Shown in pieces: positions 24,401-36,510 of a stretch of 64,000 bases of DNA. Made by a program: the position numbers and the translations under genes. Origin of the DNA: Mansonella perstans (Eukaryota; Nematoda; Chromadorea; Rhabditida; Onchocercidae); contig JBAMDO010000115.1 of assembly GCA_037074765.1 (NCBI GenBank), positions 112,485-176,484 on the forward strand. Reading direction: 5' to 3'. Below the pieces are notes generated by a model, which was given only the letters and a program-made list of their open reading frames with translations, was not told the DNA's origin and did no database searches. Position 1 is the first letter of the stretch. Every line of letters starts with the position of its first letter.

Positions 24401-26439
24401 TGAATTTTATCGTATCATAATTACTATCAGGAATTTTCGCTCACATTTTCTTGAAAACAAATCATTTAATGGCAATTTGTCTCGTTTTTTCAAGAATCAA
24501 AAGCGATACACTCATACAGCACTGATCTCCTGCTGTTTTACATTTCGTACGTTTCTGCTTTTGGATTTTCACGAGCAGTTCTGTTGAAAGGCTAGATTCT
24601 TCCAAAAAATATTGAAACATTGATACTCGTTGTGATTTTAGAGCATAAATTTGATTTATGATTTCATCAGTATCGAAATGACCGAGGAGTTGTAGCAAAA
24701 TCTAGTAATAAATTTTTAGTTATTACATGTAATTATCTACTCGTATTACTTTATTTTTCTAATCGTGTTTTTACAGTTTTTGTCGTGGTATCGGTAGTAG
24801 TTCAAAATATTTTCGCGGTGGATCCTTCTGAAAGCTTATATGTCATCGTAATGATTTGCGTGTATTCACGTTTACTGAATTCATTCAATTTGGTACTGTT
24901 ATTCTTGTGTCGTCAAAAAGATTTCCAACAGGCTGCGCTTAGATATTTCAAGCTTTTGTTTTTCAGAAATAATCATATTCAACCTGTTACAACTGTTGCT
25001 TTTGTAAATAAATAATGCCGTTTACTAATTAAGTGAGATTAGTTCATTGATTATCAGACCATATTTAATAACTATAAAAAAATTTTACAATTGATCAAGC
25101 AGTTAATGTCAAAATTTCTTTCTTAACAGATTTTTTTTGAAACATTTGATTTTTTTTTGAAAATGTAGCGATTTCCGCAGACACCAATGAAACAAATGCT
25201 TCACAATGTTTCTAAAAATCATAAAAATTACGATAAACTTAGCTATCAGCTTATTTAGTGGAAAGAAAAAAACAATGCTGTTAATTATCATACAATGGTC
25301 ATTACCACTCTCAGCAAAACATTATTAATCTCTCCGTACAGCATATTGTGTATTTCTTTATTCGTTTGCTAACTTATTCAGTAGATTTAGTCAAACGATT
25401 TTCGCGTTCAGTTAAATTATCTTATTTATTTATTCAATTTGTTCACTTTAACTTCGAAAGCTCTTTAAATTTCTCTCGAAATTCTAAAATGGCTAAAGTA
25501 GTATAAAATCTGAATTATTTATCACAAATTAAACGAGGTCAAATGTTACTTTTATGAAGTGAAATACATATAAGAAAAAAAATTATCAAATGAAAAAAGG
25601 GCAATTTCAGTAAGAAGCTAATTTAAGTAATTTAAATCTCAGGTAGAATTAAAAAATTCTTTCAGATATTTGCAGAATTTTTTATATTAATAGTTTAATT
25701 ATTCTGAGAAGCACAATTCTTTAACATCATACCAACTGCAATCACTTCTGACTTTATAATTTTTCAAATCGGAGTTGAAAGACCACACTTCAAAATAGAA
25801 GTAGAAGTTAATTTTAAATAGAAGTTGATTTTAATGCTTCAATCAGAAAATATATTCAGCTAAAAAGCACATAGCACTCTTGCTTATGCGACAAAATAAA
25901 TAATCTTCAGGTTTTAATTTTAATAGTTCTTCTTTGCTTTATTAATAGTTTGCAATTTTTATTGTTTTTTTCTCATTTTGATATTCCTAATTCAACAGAT
26001 TTTGTTTGTTTTTTCATTGAAACTGCTTTTTTGCTTGATGTATTTTTGTGTTATCCGTTTCTGTTGCGTTGAACTTTTAATCGAAATTTCTCAGCTAATA
26101 TTTAATTATTTCAGAAGCAATCTTTTATGCTTTATTAATATTTTATTGAGTTCATGTTTCAGGTCGATTTAAATTTATATATCAGAAAAAGTTACTGTTT
26201 TTTTGGCTGAATAATTTTTTTTTGTTGCCGCATTCAAATTATTTGTGAGTTTGATTGAAGATTATTCATTTTTCAGTATGACTTTTAATATCGATTTGAA
26301 AAATTTTCAAGACAGCAGTGAGTTATGAAGGCCAGCTTTATCCAAATCAGCCAAATGATAATTGTAAAATAATCCTAAAGTTGCTGTATATTTCTTGTAC
26401 CTTTCAAAAATAAAATTGTACTCTTTTTTCATATTTTAA
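21402..26439. repeat. Right arm of the ~5-kb inverted repeat (palindrome)
   Basis: This is the mirror image of 14890-19883, with symmetry centre near 20.66 kb. It carries the plus-strand receptor copy. The arms differ by sparse substitutions and small indels. One indel is an extra copy of GAGTGAAGCAGCAAAAATT at about 21705, next to the copy at about 21794 that both arms share. Confidence 0.93.
22983..25015 (+). CDS. Serpentine (7-TM, chemoreceptor-like) receptor, right palindrome copy
   Basis: Exons: 22983-23101, one starting at 23270, 23679-23873, 24024-24177, 24431-24546 and 24777-25015 (stop TAA). The ATG at 22983 is the first in frame after an acceptor-like TTTCAG at 22842, a likely trans-splice site. 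The architecture is as in the left copy. Protein differences from it are few in TM1-TM4 (for example A/V, K/N, S/G). They cluster in ECL2 (24045-24116) and in ECL3/TM7 (24812-24868). No frameshift or premature stop separates the copies in the exons I can define, so both may be functional. The exon 2 to exon 3 junction is not resolved here either. The promoters of the two copies face each other across the spacer. Confidence 0.72.
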
Positions 26440-26540
26440 ATGAAGTGATCGAATTTTTATTTTTTGCTTTCTTTTATTGTTTTTTAATCGATATTTCTAC
26501 TTACCGCAAATTTATGCAATTTATTGATAATTTTATTAAT

Positions 26541-26631
26541 AATAGTTTGCCTTTCAATCCAATAGTTTGTGTGATGTGGCGATTTTTTTTTTTTTTTTAA
26601 TTTATGGGATTGGATTGAATGACAAACTATT
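26541..26631. repeat. Short inverted repeat, 23-bp arms
   Basis: The left arm 26541-26563 (AATAGTTTGC...CAATCCAAT) is complementary to the right arm 26609-26631 with two mismatches. The loop is about 45 bp and includes a T18 run. It could be the remains of a small hairpin element; no target duplication was identified. Confidence 0.6.
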
Positions 26632-27266
26632 AATAGAAAGACTTTTAGGATCGATTATCGAATGTTTTATTTATTATAGTCGTTCTGTTCATTTTGTATC
26701 AGACATGATTGAGTAAAAATTATAGAGTTTTTTATTCAAAATAAATTGATGTTATGGGTATAAAATATCTTTCCGAAAAATGAAATTAAGTTTGCAGTGC
26801 TTTTGACCTGCAGTAATAGCCGAGGTGAAGGTTTTATTGATGCGATTTCTTAAGCGATTGAAAATCTGGATGATAGCAAAAAAATTGGCCAAAAATAATA
26901 AAAGACCTGACATACACAATTAATGGGTTTTGTTAATATTGATCTGGTCAAGGAGGTCAGATGTTAACATAATACTATATATTCTTTGACAATGAAGCCA
27001 AGAATTTCGAAGTGTTCATCATTTTGCTGTTTAGTCCAGCTGTGTTTGCAGCATCCTTTTACTGAAAGGAACTATTTGGTTCATAACTAATTTGTGAACG
27101 AAAACTAGTTTAACTAGTATGTAAATCAGGCTTTTTCACTCATAAGTATAATTTCGTCAAAAAAATATAGTGCATTAATTATTAAATATTTTCTAATTCT
27201 GTTTTCTGATTCTCTGAAAATTAAATTTAACGATCTGGAACTCCTCAGTCTGAACTAACGTGTACG

Positions 27267-27991
27267 ACCTATCTGTCACATTTTAAGCTTTCTTGAAAGT
27301 TGTTCCAGTAAATCTCTCTGCATCGCCGGATCTTCGAATATCGTCCCAGCCGAAGTTGTATGCATAGTAAAACTAGCAATCTGATCGTCTACGATAAATA
27401 AATATAGTTTAACCAAATTTAATTCGTTCATTTACAAGCATAAGCTTATTCTAAGCTTATCCAATGCTGTACGTTTGCTAGGGAAAGTAAAATTTAAAGG
27501 ATTTAGTCCTTGTACTGTTTTCACTTGGTTCTTTAATTCCAATCATCTTCGCTAGCATTCCAAAACTTCAAAATTCTCATTGTTTTTAATTTTTTCAATT
27601 TCTTTCTGGACATGCGTCATTCCAAATTCCTATAACCTCCTCTTCGCTTCTTCCAAATGAGTCAACAATATATTGTTGTGCTGGAATTCGTAATGATGAT
27701 TACTGCATTTTTCCTCTTGGTAATAAATATTTGCTCTTCGAAATCACAGGAATATCGCTTTTTTGGTGTCATTCCCGCTTAAATTTTAGACATGCATTTA
27801 ACAGTAATAATTTAAGGATTATGAAACAAAGCCAAGAATTATAAATCATCGAGTAAGTACAGGAAATATGAACTTTCCTCACCAATTAACATGAAATTAT
27901 CCATAGAAACAATTCGACGTGTGAAAACTATCACCGAAAACTCACAAATTTGTCGAAGATTAGCACTGCGGTATCGTTTCCTGATTTTCTA
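27267..27991 (-). pseudogene. Coding-like minus-strand fragments, unrecognised
   Basis: After an acceptor-like ATCGTAG, the minus strand at 27389-27267 reads DQIASFTMHTTSAGTIF and ends LSRKLKM-stop, with balanced amino acid use. Other pieces at about 27.6-27.8 kb (GMTPKKRYSCDFEEQIF; IVDSFGRSEEEVIGIW) and near 27.9 kb (VFTRRIVSMDNFMLIGEE) are also coding-like. I could not join them into one frame. They may be exons of a real minus-strand gene or a broken one. No family was recognised. Confidence 0.3.
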
Positions 27992-28943
27992 AATTTACTT
28001 AATCAGAATAGATGAATGCTTTAATGATTATTATTTCCATTCAGTATTAATCATTATGTTCAGTTTTTTCATTCTGTTGCTGTAAAACAATCTATTATGG
28101 AACATCTATCGTTGAATTTCATGCACAATTCGGTGAACTCTTTGGTATTCACTCTATCGAAATCAAAATATAACTAAAAAATTCTCTCATAGCAAAATCA
28201 AACTTACTTCGTACAATTAACCAATAGGTTTACTATATGTCGTGATCAGCCGTTTGCTTAAAATATCTAATGTCACTATTGTTAATTCAAAGTGATAAAA
28301 TTGCTGTAATAATAATAAGAAAATGCAGCAGAAATCAATATTTAAATCAGACGATTGTCTGTCACTACTATGTTGACACAACATGATAGTAGTGATTTTT
28401 CTCCAACGATTTTTTTTCTTTAAATGGATGAATCTTTTCCTTTTTTGTAGGATAATTTTTTCTCCAAGATGAAGGACTTTTTGTTAAATTATTCAAATCT
28501 GCTAACATGTAAATCTTTTTCATCACTTTGCTTTCTAATTATTGTTGCAAATTCTTACTGAATTCATAAAATTAATTAATAACTGAAAGTTAGCTACTTA
28601 GCATGTACAGTGAGTTCATATGAAAATGTTAAAATTAAAATTTTATCCCTGCAGAACATTTCATTGTAAACTATTTGAAAATGCGTTAAGAAATGGAATA
28701 TAAATTTTAGTCATTTTATTCTTATTATATCTGCTAGCAGCAATTTTTATTTTTAGTACTAGTTAATATTCTAAAAAAGGTACGTTTTTTTCTTTTCCGG
28801 CAAAGCTATTTATTACTCGGAATATAACAAAAAAAAAAAATCCAATTTCGATTCACATCCAACTTATTTTTCAGCTCAACTTCTGCAGGATAGATTTATT
28901 TTCATAGCGCATCCGTCAGAGTAACAAAGAAAGTAGGCATAGG

Positions 28944-31900
28944 ATGATGGTTTTGGTCTGCATTAGTGTTAAATTTATTTCGGGAAGAGAGGGTAAGCAT
29001 TTGGGATTGGGGAAGGTGAATACGGCACGTTCTCTTCTTCATGTGTTTTTGTTGTCATATCGAGTAACAGTCAGGTCCTTTTTAAGTGATCCATTCTCAC
29101 ACTTTGAAGATTTAATAGGTGTGTAAAGTTATTGTAACAGTTTGTGCTTTTTTTTTCAGATTTCATTTTTTGAATTGTTTGGTAGTTCAGACTGAAATGC
29201 ATTCGGTGTACAATTTGATTGTTAGTCAGAAGTACGTTTTTTAATATTTATTTATCAAAAATTTAACAATCAAAAAGTTTTTTTAGTTCAATTAATATTA
29301 GCAATTAATGTTACTGATGATTTGGCGAAAAAAATTACATGATCTATTAGTTTTATTTATTATTAAAATGTAAAAATTTTCTAGGAGATGATTTCTATTA
29401 AATAAACTTTTTTTTTTTAGGATTTGGAATGGAGATCAGTTGGCTGTTCATCTTTTTGCATATAAGGAATTGTTAAGCTTTGTTAAGGAATTGGACATGA
29501 ATCAGATTGATGAAATCATGGATGTTACTAGTATATGTCTAAAAAAAGAAAATGAGGTAAGCTGTATGTGTTTTTGATTTATTCGTTATCATTTTGTTAA
29601 AATATGTTTGCCATTTGATATAAATTCTCAGTGAATAAAAAGTACTAAGTACTGTTTATGTACATTCTAGTTCTAGTAATAAGTCCAGTGAGTAAAAATA
29701 GATTTTTCTTATGTTTAATTGAGGGTTCAATGATTTTAACCTCTGTGATTTGTTTTGGTAGTTACTTTTTTTGCGTCCATATTCGAATGATTATGAATAT
29801 TAAATTTTCAGTTACCTTCGTTAGATTTATTGCGAGTTAGCGCTGAACTGTTATCTCTTATTGAAGAAAAGGCTAAATTATTTGTTGGCAAGAAATTGAT
29901 ACAGAAGAACTGGTCAATTCATTTTCGTATTGTTATTAGGCGTCTGTTACAGACTCCAGCTATCAGTATGTTTTTCAGTGGTTTTTACGCTTGGAATTTC
30001 TCTCAGACTTGCTTATCAGATTTAGAAAAGTTTAATTACTAATAAGCATTGCATTATCAGCAGTCATTGCTACGCAAGTATATCTTCATAATTTTGCAGC
30101 TCAGATTGCACCGAGTACATCGAAGGAGTCATTATTTGGTTGCTATTTACCAGTACTGTTTGAGTTATCAGATGAATTGGTTTCCTTGATTGGTAGTCAG
30201 TGGTTTGAAAGTGATCCGGATTTTTTGTTGTTACTATCTTCTTTGTCTTCTATGCGATTAATGGAAATCTTCGGCAACCAAGTAGCTAAATCTTTTCCTT
30301 CAAATTTTATTTCACAATTTTTGAAACAGTTTAATAAGTTATCAAGTCGTAGGCTTGTATCCTTCGGCTGTTTCTGTTATTCTTTGATGAAAAATATTTT
30401 TTGGGATTCAGGGCCTCAGTTTACACCTTAATGCAGTATGTTTCACAAGGCTTTTTTTTTTCAAGTATATAGTGCAGGGTTTACTGATAAAGGCAATGAA
30501 TATATAAATCTGTAACTCGCTTGCAGACATCTATAAAAGAAGCATTCATTCATGGACGTCTTCATTGTCACTTTGCACGCTACGGTGAATATGCAAATAT
30601 TTTGTCGGATGACAAGTAAGTTTTTTACAGATTGCTTGCTGTTGTTAATACAATATTGCTAGTGTGTAATTCATTCTTAATTTATTCTATTTCTATAGAT
30701 TCTTAATTTAATGACATGTATGATTAACAGCAGTCAAGTTGAATAATTTCAAAGACTTTATTTTTTCATTTCAAGGCGTATCTTATAAACGATTTTTAAG
30801 ACATATGCAGCAGACCAGTTTTCCAGGAAAAATTTCAGGGCAGCAATATTATGTAGAACACTACGGGAATCTGCGATTTATATATGCGAGTATTACCATA
30901 ACTGTGATAAAAACTCAGATGATTTCAAGAAAATGATAATATCAACATTCCAGTTTCTTTGTATATATATAGATTTCGGAGGCTTAATCACATTGCCTTC
31001 AGAATGTACGAAAAACCTCGGAGAAGTACTTCTACGTCTTGCAAGTGCATTTTGAAATGTCTTCTGAATAGTTTCTAGAGGAGAGGAAATTCAAGGATTG
31101 ATTTCTTGATATGTATTTGGTTAATAATTTAAAATCCCGGATCTGTCAGAAAAAGCACCGGATTTTGATGAAGGATTTTTGGTACAGAATTTCTGTAATG
31201 TCAGGAAAGACAGACACGATAGCTTCTGTTTGTAAGGCTTCCGATGTGGAGCCACAAGCACAAGCTAATGGTTGACCCAAAAAAAAAATATGACAAAATT
31301 CTTGCAACATCCACAAACATCATAATGTTATTTTTGTTTAAAACTTCATGAAAGTGTTTTTTATTCCTTTTTTTCTAATTGCTAATTTTATAGTCAGCTG
31401 CTGCGAAATTTCATTAGTTCCGTTGGAATGCCTAGCTAAGGTAATATGTGAGTTGCCGGATTTACCCAACACAACACTGGACACGATTACGGATGCGTTA
31501 ATAAAATATAATAACAAAGCGAATGAAGAAGATGTAATTCGAGTGTGTTATCTTTTTCTCTTTTTTAAAAATTTTATTTTCCGTTTAACGACGTTTTGCT
31601 TTGAGATATTCGGGACATAAAATTAACTTTCCTTCGTTTTTTAAATACTTTTTTCATATTTCGTTCATTTGAATTAGAATTTAACCATCTCTTTTTCTTT
31701 CTATATCTTTTACAGTATTTTCAAATATTCTCACTAAAATTCTAATGATTTTTATGACATCAAAATTTTAGCTGTTCATGTAATTTTCATGGTGACAATG
31801 ATCATGTTAATTGATGACCGTGCTAAAAATTATTGGGAAATTTCATTCCAAACTTAATATTAAGAAGAGATTGAATTTTTCGAGAGCAATATGTTGTAGA

Positions 31901-32031
31901 TACTGGATACTTTGTATGTGCAGCTACACGGAAGTACTCCAAGCAGAAAGTGGTGCCCAGCAATCGGTTTACGTAAGGTAGCTGAACTTTTGCAGCACAT
32001 AAATTCAGAACAAGAAGGTACTAAGCAATAA
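28944..32031 (+). CDS. Unidentified multi-exon protein-coding gene
   Basis: Phase-consistent exons: 28944-29124, 29160-29231, 29421-29556, 29812-29965, then one opening at 30100. The ATG lies 71 bp after an acceptor-like TTTTTCAG at 28873. The product is rich in Leu, Ser and Phe, with many predicted helices, for example WNGDQLAVHLFAYKELLSF, LPSLDLLRVSAELLSLIEE and DPDFLLLLSSLSSMRLM. Later coding segments include TSIKEAFIHGRLHCHFARYG (from about 30527), a piece reading QQTSFPGKISGQQYYVEHYG (about 30810-30870), SLVPLECLAKVICELPDLP (about 31407) and a C-terminus RKVAELLQHINSEQEGTKQ ending at 32031 over an AATAAA. Splicing between about 30.4 and 31.9 kb is unresolved. I do not recognise the family; helical-repeat scaffolds (HEAT-like) are one possibility. 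No transmembrane segment is convincing. Confidence 0.6.
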
Positions 32032-35000
32032 ATACGCCGTTTTTTTTTTCATTTATTAATTTTAATGCGGCATTAAATGTTTTTTCTTGAATATACTGGA
32101 CGAGAATATGGAAAAATTTTTATTGTTTTTACTTGTTTTTTGTCTTTAAATATGTGGCATCGATGTTGTCTTTTTGTGTTTTTTTTGCTTTCAAATTTCA
32201 TTGCTTTAAAATTGTTAGAAATCGAAGTATTATGTGAGGTCTGCTGGAACATATGCATCAATGCCACTTATACTGTATTTGCTAATTACTTCTGCATTCA
32301 TATTCACTCTAATTTATGTGATCTTTCGTCTAATGCTATATTTTTATCTTATGGCCATTTCATTTGCCTCTATTGCCAGTTTTCAGCCGGATACCGGGAA
32401 ACTGATAAAGTGAATCTTGACGCCATGAAATGACTGAAAGACGACATGAAATTTATTTAAATAACAGGATAAGTTGTATTCCAGATGGTAAATTGTTATT
32501 AACTTTGATAATAATGGCAGAAAGTTAAGTAAGCTTTTTTTATACGAGAAAGTGAGTGTTGCCTGTGATAGCAAAATCGATGTATGGAAGAAATTTTTAC
32601 ATTGGCTCTCGTCCGTTATAGATGATTAATTTCTTTTGCTTCTTAAATATCTTTTTTTAAATACATTAATTTAATTTTTCGATATTTTATGGTATCAACA
32701 CGTTATACGAGTATTTAGATCCTTACTAAAGTGTAAATGATATATACCTCAGATTTTTTAATGGTTTTATACGTGATATACCTCAAAAAAAATTTTTTTT
32801 TTTAATATTGTTTGTATCAAAATGAAATTGATATCTTAATTGTCTTACCGTCAGTTTCTATCAATTTTTGCTGAATGAGTTGAATGTATTTTCAGTATTT
32901 CCAATTATTTAATTAAACGCATAATTTTAATATCTATTATATGATTTAACGTGATATGAACTAATTAAATATTAAAATACATGTCATCTCATTGTTACTG
33001 TTTTCATGTACTAATTGAATTTTAAGTGGATTTACTGTTTTTTCGTGAAATAAAAGTGGAGTTTGAATTCTAGACTTATTGCCATCTATATTGTTCACTA
33101 GACTTACTGGACTGATGGTAGTAATGTTGGTTACCGTCGAACAAATTTAGCATTGGAAGAACAATTTTTTTAAGAAAGCGTTGTCAGAAATGCTTTTTAA
33201 AGGTAATATTTCTATTATTTGAAAGCACTAATTTTATATGCATAATTTGAACACTCAGTTAATTACATCTTCGAAAATTCTGACGATGTGATAGCCTTTA
33301 GATTAGATCCAATTTTGATTTTGTAATGAGTCAAGCCTGGTTTTCACGAGGATAAGTTCAGTCATCCCTATGATCTTCTTTGTTGTGAGACCAAACGATG
33401 GAATTCGCTCTATCTGAGTTGCTTTGGTTGATTGAAATTGGTCCGGTTTTGTCAAATCGGAATACTCAATTGAAGCGGAGAAAATATCGGTTCGATTTGT
33501 GATTAGTTAATTATCTTTAGTAATATGGTTAGTTAATTATTTGTATTTTGTGAGGGTCAAAATAATTGGGAGTTTTTTTGAATTTTTTTCTGGAATACTA
33601 TTAACCTTAATGATATAGAATTAAAATGAAGAAACATTGAAAAAAAATGGAAATATGCAATGACATTAAAAGTTTCACTTGGAAAAAAAAAAGTTTCAGA
33701 TTTAAGCCCCAATTCATCATTGTGTAATGGAGTTTCAAATTTTAAAATTTGATAACAAAACTTCCCATAGTAATTGAAATCTTAAATTTCTAGAGAGACA
33801 ATATTTTTGAGCATATTAAAATTATGTCTATGTCTTTAATAGAATTTAAACTTCTGTTATCGCTTATTCAGTGGGTTCCGATTGTATGAAATATTTTTGT
33901 CACAGCACATTGTTTATTTGCCCAACGGGAATCGAAGCACGGCTATCACGTGGTATTCATTAATTGCTATTCTGAAAACAGCGTCGTGATGTTAAGACTG
34001 GTAAACTGGATTCTTTCCATGTTTCCAGCATTGTTTTGAAGCAAATTTAATGATAGATGAAGTCTTCAGTTCATTTTCGGTTTTCGCATATAATAAAACC
34101 ACCGTACAAATGGAAAAATCAATTTTAAAAAATAACGAATTGCTTGTTTATTTTTCTTGCTTTACCCGAACTTACCAGCAGATTTTGTTATATCAAAAGG
34201 ATAAAGTGGGTTTTAGAACGGTAACAGAGATCCATGAACAATTTCCAAACTTTAATTATAACAAAAGTCGGCCAAAATTTGGCCACAGAACTGAAGCCTC
34301 ATGTTATGAAGTGTCCAATAAAAACTACGTATGAAAAATCCATTTTTTTTTTTTTTTTGAAACCAATTTCTTTTAAATTAAAAAATAATCGAACTTAAAT
34401 TGCATAAGAGCTTAAGTAAACAGAGCAGGTGGTTACAGAAGTTCTTTCATTCTTCTAAAGTCAAATACTGGAAACAAACAACCAGGACTTTTTATTTTAC
34501 TACAGAACCCGATAAAATGAATTTGAATCGTTTTAGGAATAATCTGAGAATCTCTTCAACAATGTCTTAGCCACAATTATATCTTTGCGTGTTTTTTTGA
34601 TTATGACTAAAAGATGCTTGTAATGTTATGCGAATAACCTGAAGTTAACAATGATGGTCAACGGAAATTTACGAGTTTTTTATTATTAAGACCAGAAATT
34701 CATAAGTATTTACTTGAAATAGGTAAGAACAAATAAAAGATGAAACTTATCATTAAAGTATTCATGTCCTGTGATTAGACAACAAATATGAATTACAAAA
34801 TTAAGATTCAATTATTCTAAGTGATAACAGTAGAGCGATCAACTGAGTAAACTATCCCTTATTGTATATGGAAGAATTCTTAATATAGTAACTAGACCAT
34901 ATCCTTTTTCCAATAAAATGTTGAAATCTTTTGTCGGTCTGTAAATTTTAAAGTATCTTTCTACTTTTACCACTTAACGCTTTATCAATTCCATTACTTC

Positions 35001-35101
35001 CTTTCCAGTCTACTCTCTCATAACCGTTTCGATGGCAAATAATTTCTTCTGGATTCTTATTTACATTTCATCCATTTAATTTGAAGTTTCACATTTCGTT
35101 G
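32032..35101. other. Intergenic, no supported gene
   Basis: AT-rich. Short open stretches exist at 33400-33504 and 33900-34330 (plus strand), but they lack splice context or family resemblance. I see no RNA gene or mobile element. Confidence 0.5.
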
Positions 35102-36334
35102 TCAGCTTTCTTTTTCGTTAATAGTGTTTGCTTTTGAATCATCAGATAATGGTTCTGGCAAGTTTTTTTGAATTATCTAGAAAAAGAAAATATCTCTACT
35201 GTATACGTATTCCTTTTATTTCTCACCTACCTGGTTAAAAATTAGCAACACAAGTACGAAACTTACAGTGACTAAAGATTCGATTTGTTCTTCATTTAAT
35301 CGTTCTTCACATTCTTCTACTATTAGTTGAATCTGAAGTATTTACTGCTACAACCGAATTAATTGTGATAATATAGAAATAAAAAAACAATGAAATAATC
35401 CGAGTTAGTTTTTCTCTAAGGTTGAAGTTTATATTGACAATTACTAAATTATTACATTTATCCGAATAAGTTAATTCAAGCGGGATTACTCTAAATTAAA
35501 TGAAAAATTACCTCGACAGCAGTTCTAGGTCGCAAATTTATGAGCTGTAATATTTCTCCCGCCGTCAACTGTAAACAAATTATGGAAGTAAAAAATTGAG
35601 TTTCCAGTAAATGCAAATAATGCAAGCAAACGTATGGAATTTAACAAGATATTACTGGATTTGGAATATATTTTTGAAACTTGCACACCGTTTGATATAT
35701 GGAATAGGACATTGGAGGAGTGAAGAAAATAAACAGCTGATTACGGCTGCTAGTCGTTTTCATGAAAATAAAAAATATAGTGAGAAGCATACTAAGTAAC
35801 CGCTATATTACGAAAAAACACCTTGAATGGAACTGCTGCTCGAATGAATTCTTCAATGTCCGCATTTCTTTGTGCAACAGCTGGTGTTCCTTGTAAATAT
35901 TTACTTGTCTGTAACGACAAGTTTAATGTTTATAATTAATCTATCTAAATATTTACAATTTTATAAATCAATTTGCTCAAGAAATGGTTTAAATATCTTA
36001 GCAGAAATCAATGGTGAGGACAATCTTAAATTATGGCGAAATGTGTACGTTAATAATTCTAAGTTAAAAAGCCTAACAGTACCACCAGCTAAATTACTAT
36101 TAACGTATTCATTTGATTTGAATATATGGAAGAATTATCTAACCCAGATAATAATCAGGAATTAACCAAGAAAGAATAAATGAGTAAAAGGAAACATACT
36201 TCATATATGACCGTTCCAAGAATCTTCGATCGTTGTTCTTTCGGAAGTTCATTTTGCTGCTTACGTCTATTCTGCAGCAATCGGAATAGTTCAGCATTTG
36301 TAATTACTGTATTTCGTGGATCTATGACTTCCAT
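35102..36334 (-). CDS. CRCP / RPC9: RNA polymerase III subunit RPC9 (CRCP / Rpc17 family)
   Basis: Pol III subunit of the stalk (the RPB4-like partner of RPC8/RPC25) that acts in initiation of tRNA and 5S transcription. Five exons on the minus strand: 36334-36200, 35908-35822, 35568-35512, 35332-35267, 35176-35102. The phases all agree and give 139 aa (human CRCP about 148). Landmarks are DPRNTVITNAELFRLLQNRR at the N-terminus, then KYLQGTPA, FIRAAVPFKLTAGEILQLIN, LRPRTAVEIQLIVEECEERL and LNEEQIESLV. The last three correspond to the conserved HRDC-like core of the RPB4/CRCP fold. The C-terminal tail is short, acidic and lysine-containing. The ATG at 36334 is in good context, with acceptor-like CTTCAG about 30 bp upstream. 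The upstream region carries a 60-bp tandem duplication. Confidence 0.93.
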
Positions 36335-36390
36335 AATACGAACAGGAAATGGACACTTACAACTGAAGAATGATATTGAATTTATGGTAT

Positions 36391-36510
36391 AATTTAGATA
36401 GGCAACATGCCTGAGAAAAGAACGTGAACTACTGTCCGTAAATAAAAAATAATTTAGGTAGGCATCATGCCTGAGAAAAAAACGTGAACTACTGTCGGTA
36501 AAAAAAAAAA
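36391..36510 (-). repeat. 60-bp tandem duplication upstream of RPC9
   Basis: Two exact-length 60-bp units (36391-36450, 36451-36510) are about 90 percent identical. Read on the minus strand, each has a polypyrimidine tract and CTCAG directly before GCATGnTGCC, so each carries a potential 3' (trans-)splice site followed by a 4-codon uORF ending in TAA. The 20-codon period keeps one frame open towards the RPC9 ATG. Confidence 0.88.

Larger units (their letters stand above)
25016..28907. other. Noncoding: outer right arm and flank, with coding-like fragments
   Basis: To 26439 this is the noncoding outer part of the palindrome arm. Beyond that comes AT-rich DNA with a short inverted repeat at 26541-26631, coding-like minus-strand fragments at about 27.26-28.2 kb (listed separately), and a hairpin at 28362-28395 (TCACTACTAT pairing with ATAGTAGTGA). 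Confidence 0.5.

Noticed and set aside
28362..28395. Hairpin TCACTACTAT...ATAGTAGTGA as a terminator or ncRNA
   Set aside because: It is a single small hairpin in AT-rich DNA with no associated promoter or family. Eukaryotic genes do not use such terminators.
28944..32031. Possible negative elongation factor B (NELF-B) identity for the unknown gene
   Set aside because: One segment (DPDFLLLLSSL) resembles a leucine-rich part of that family, but the surrounding order of motifs does not, so no name was given.
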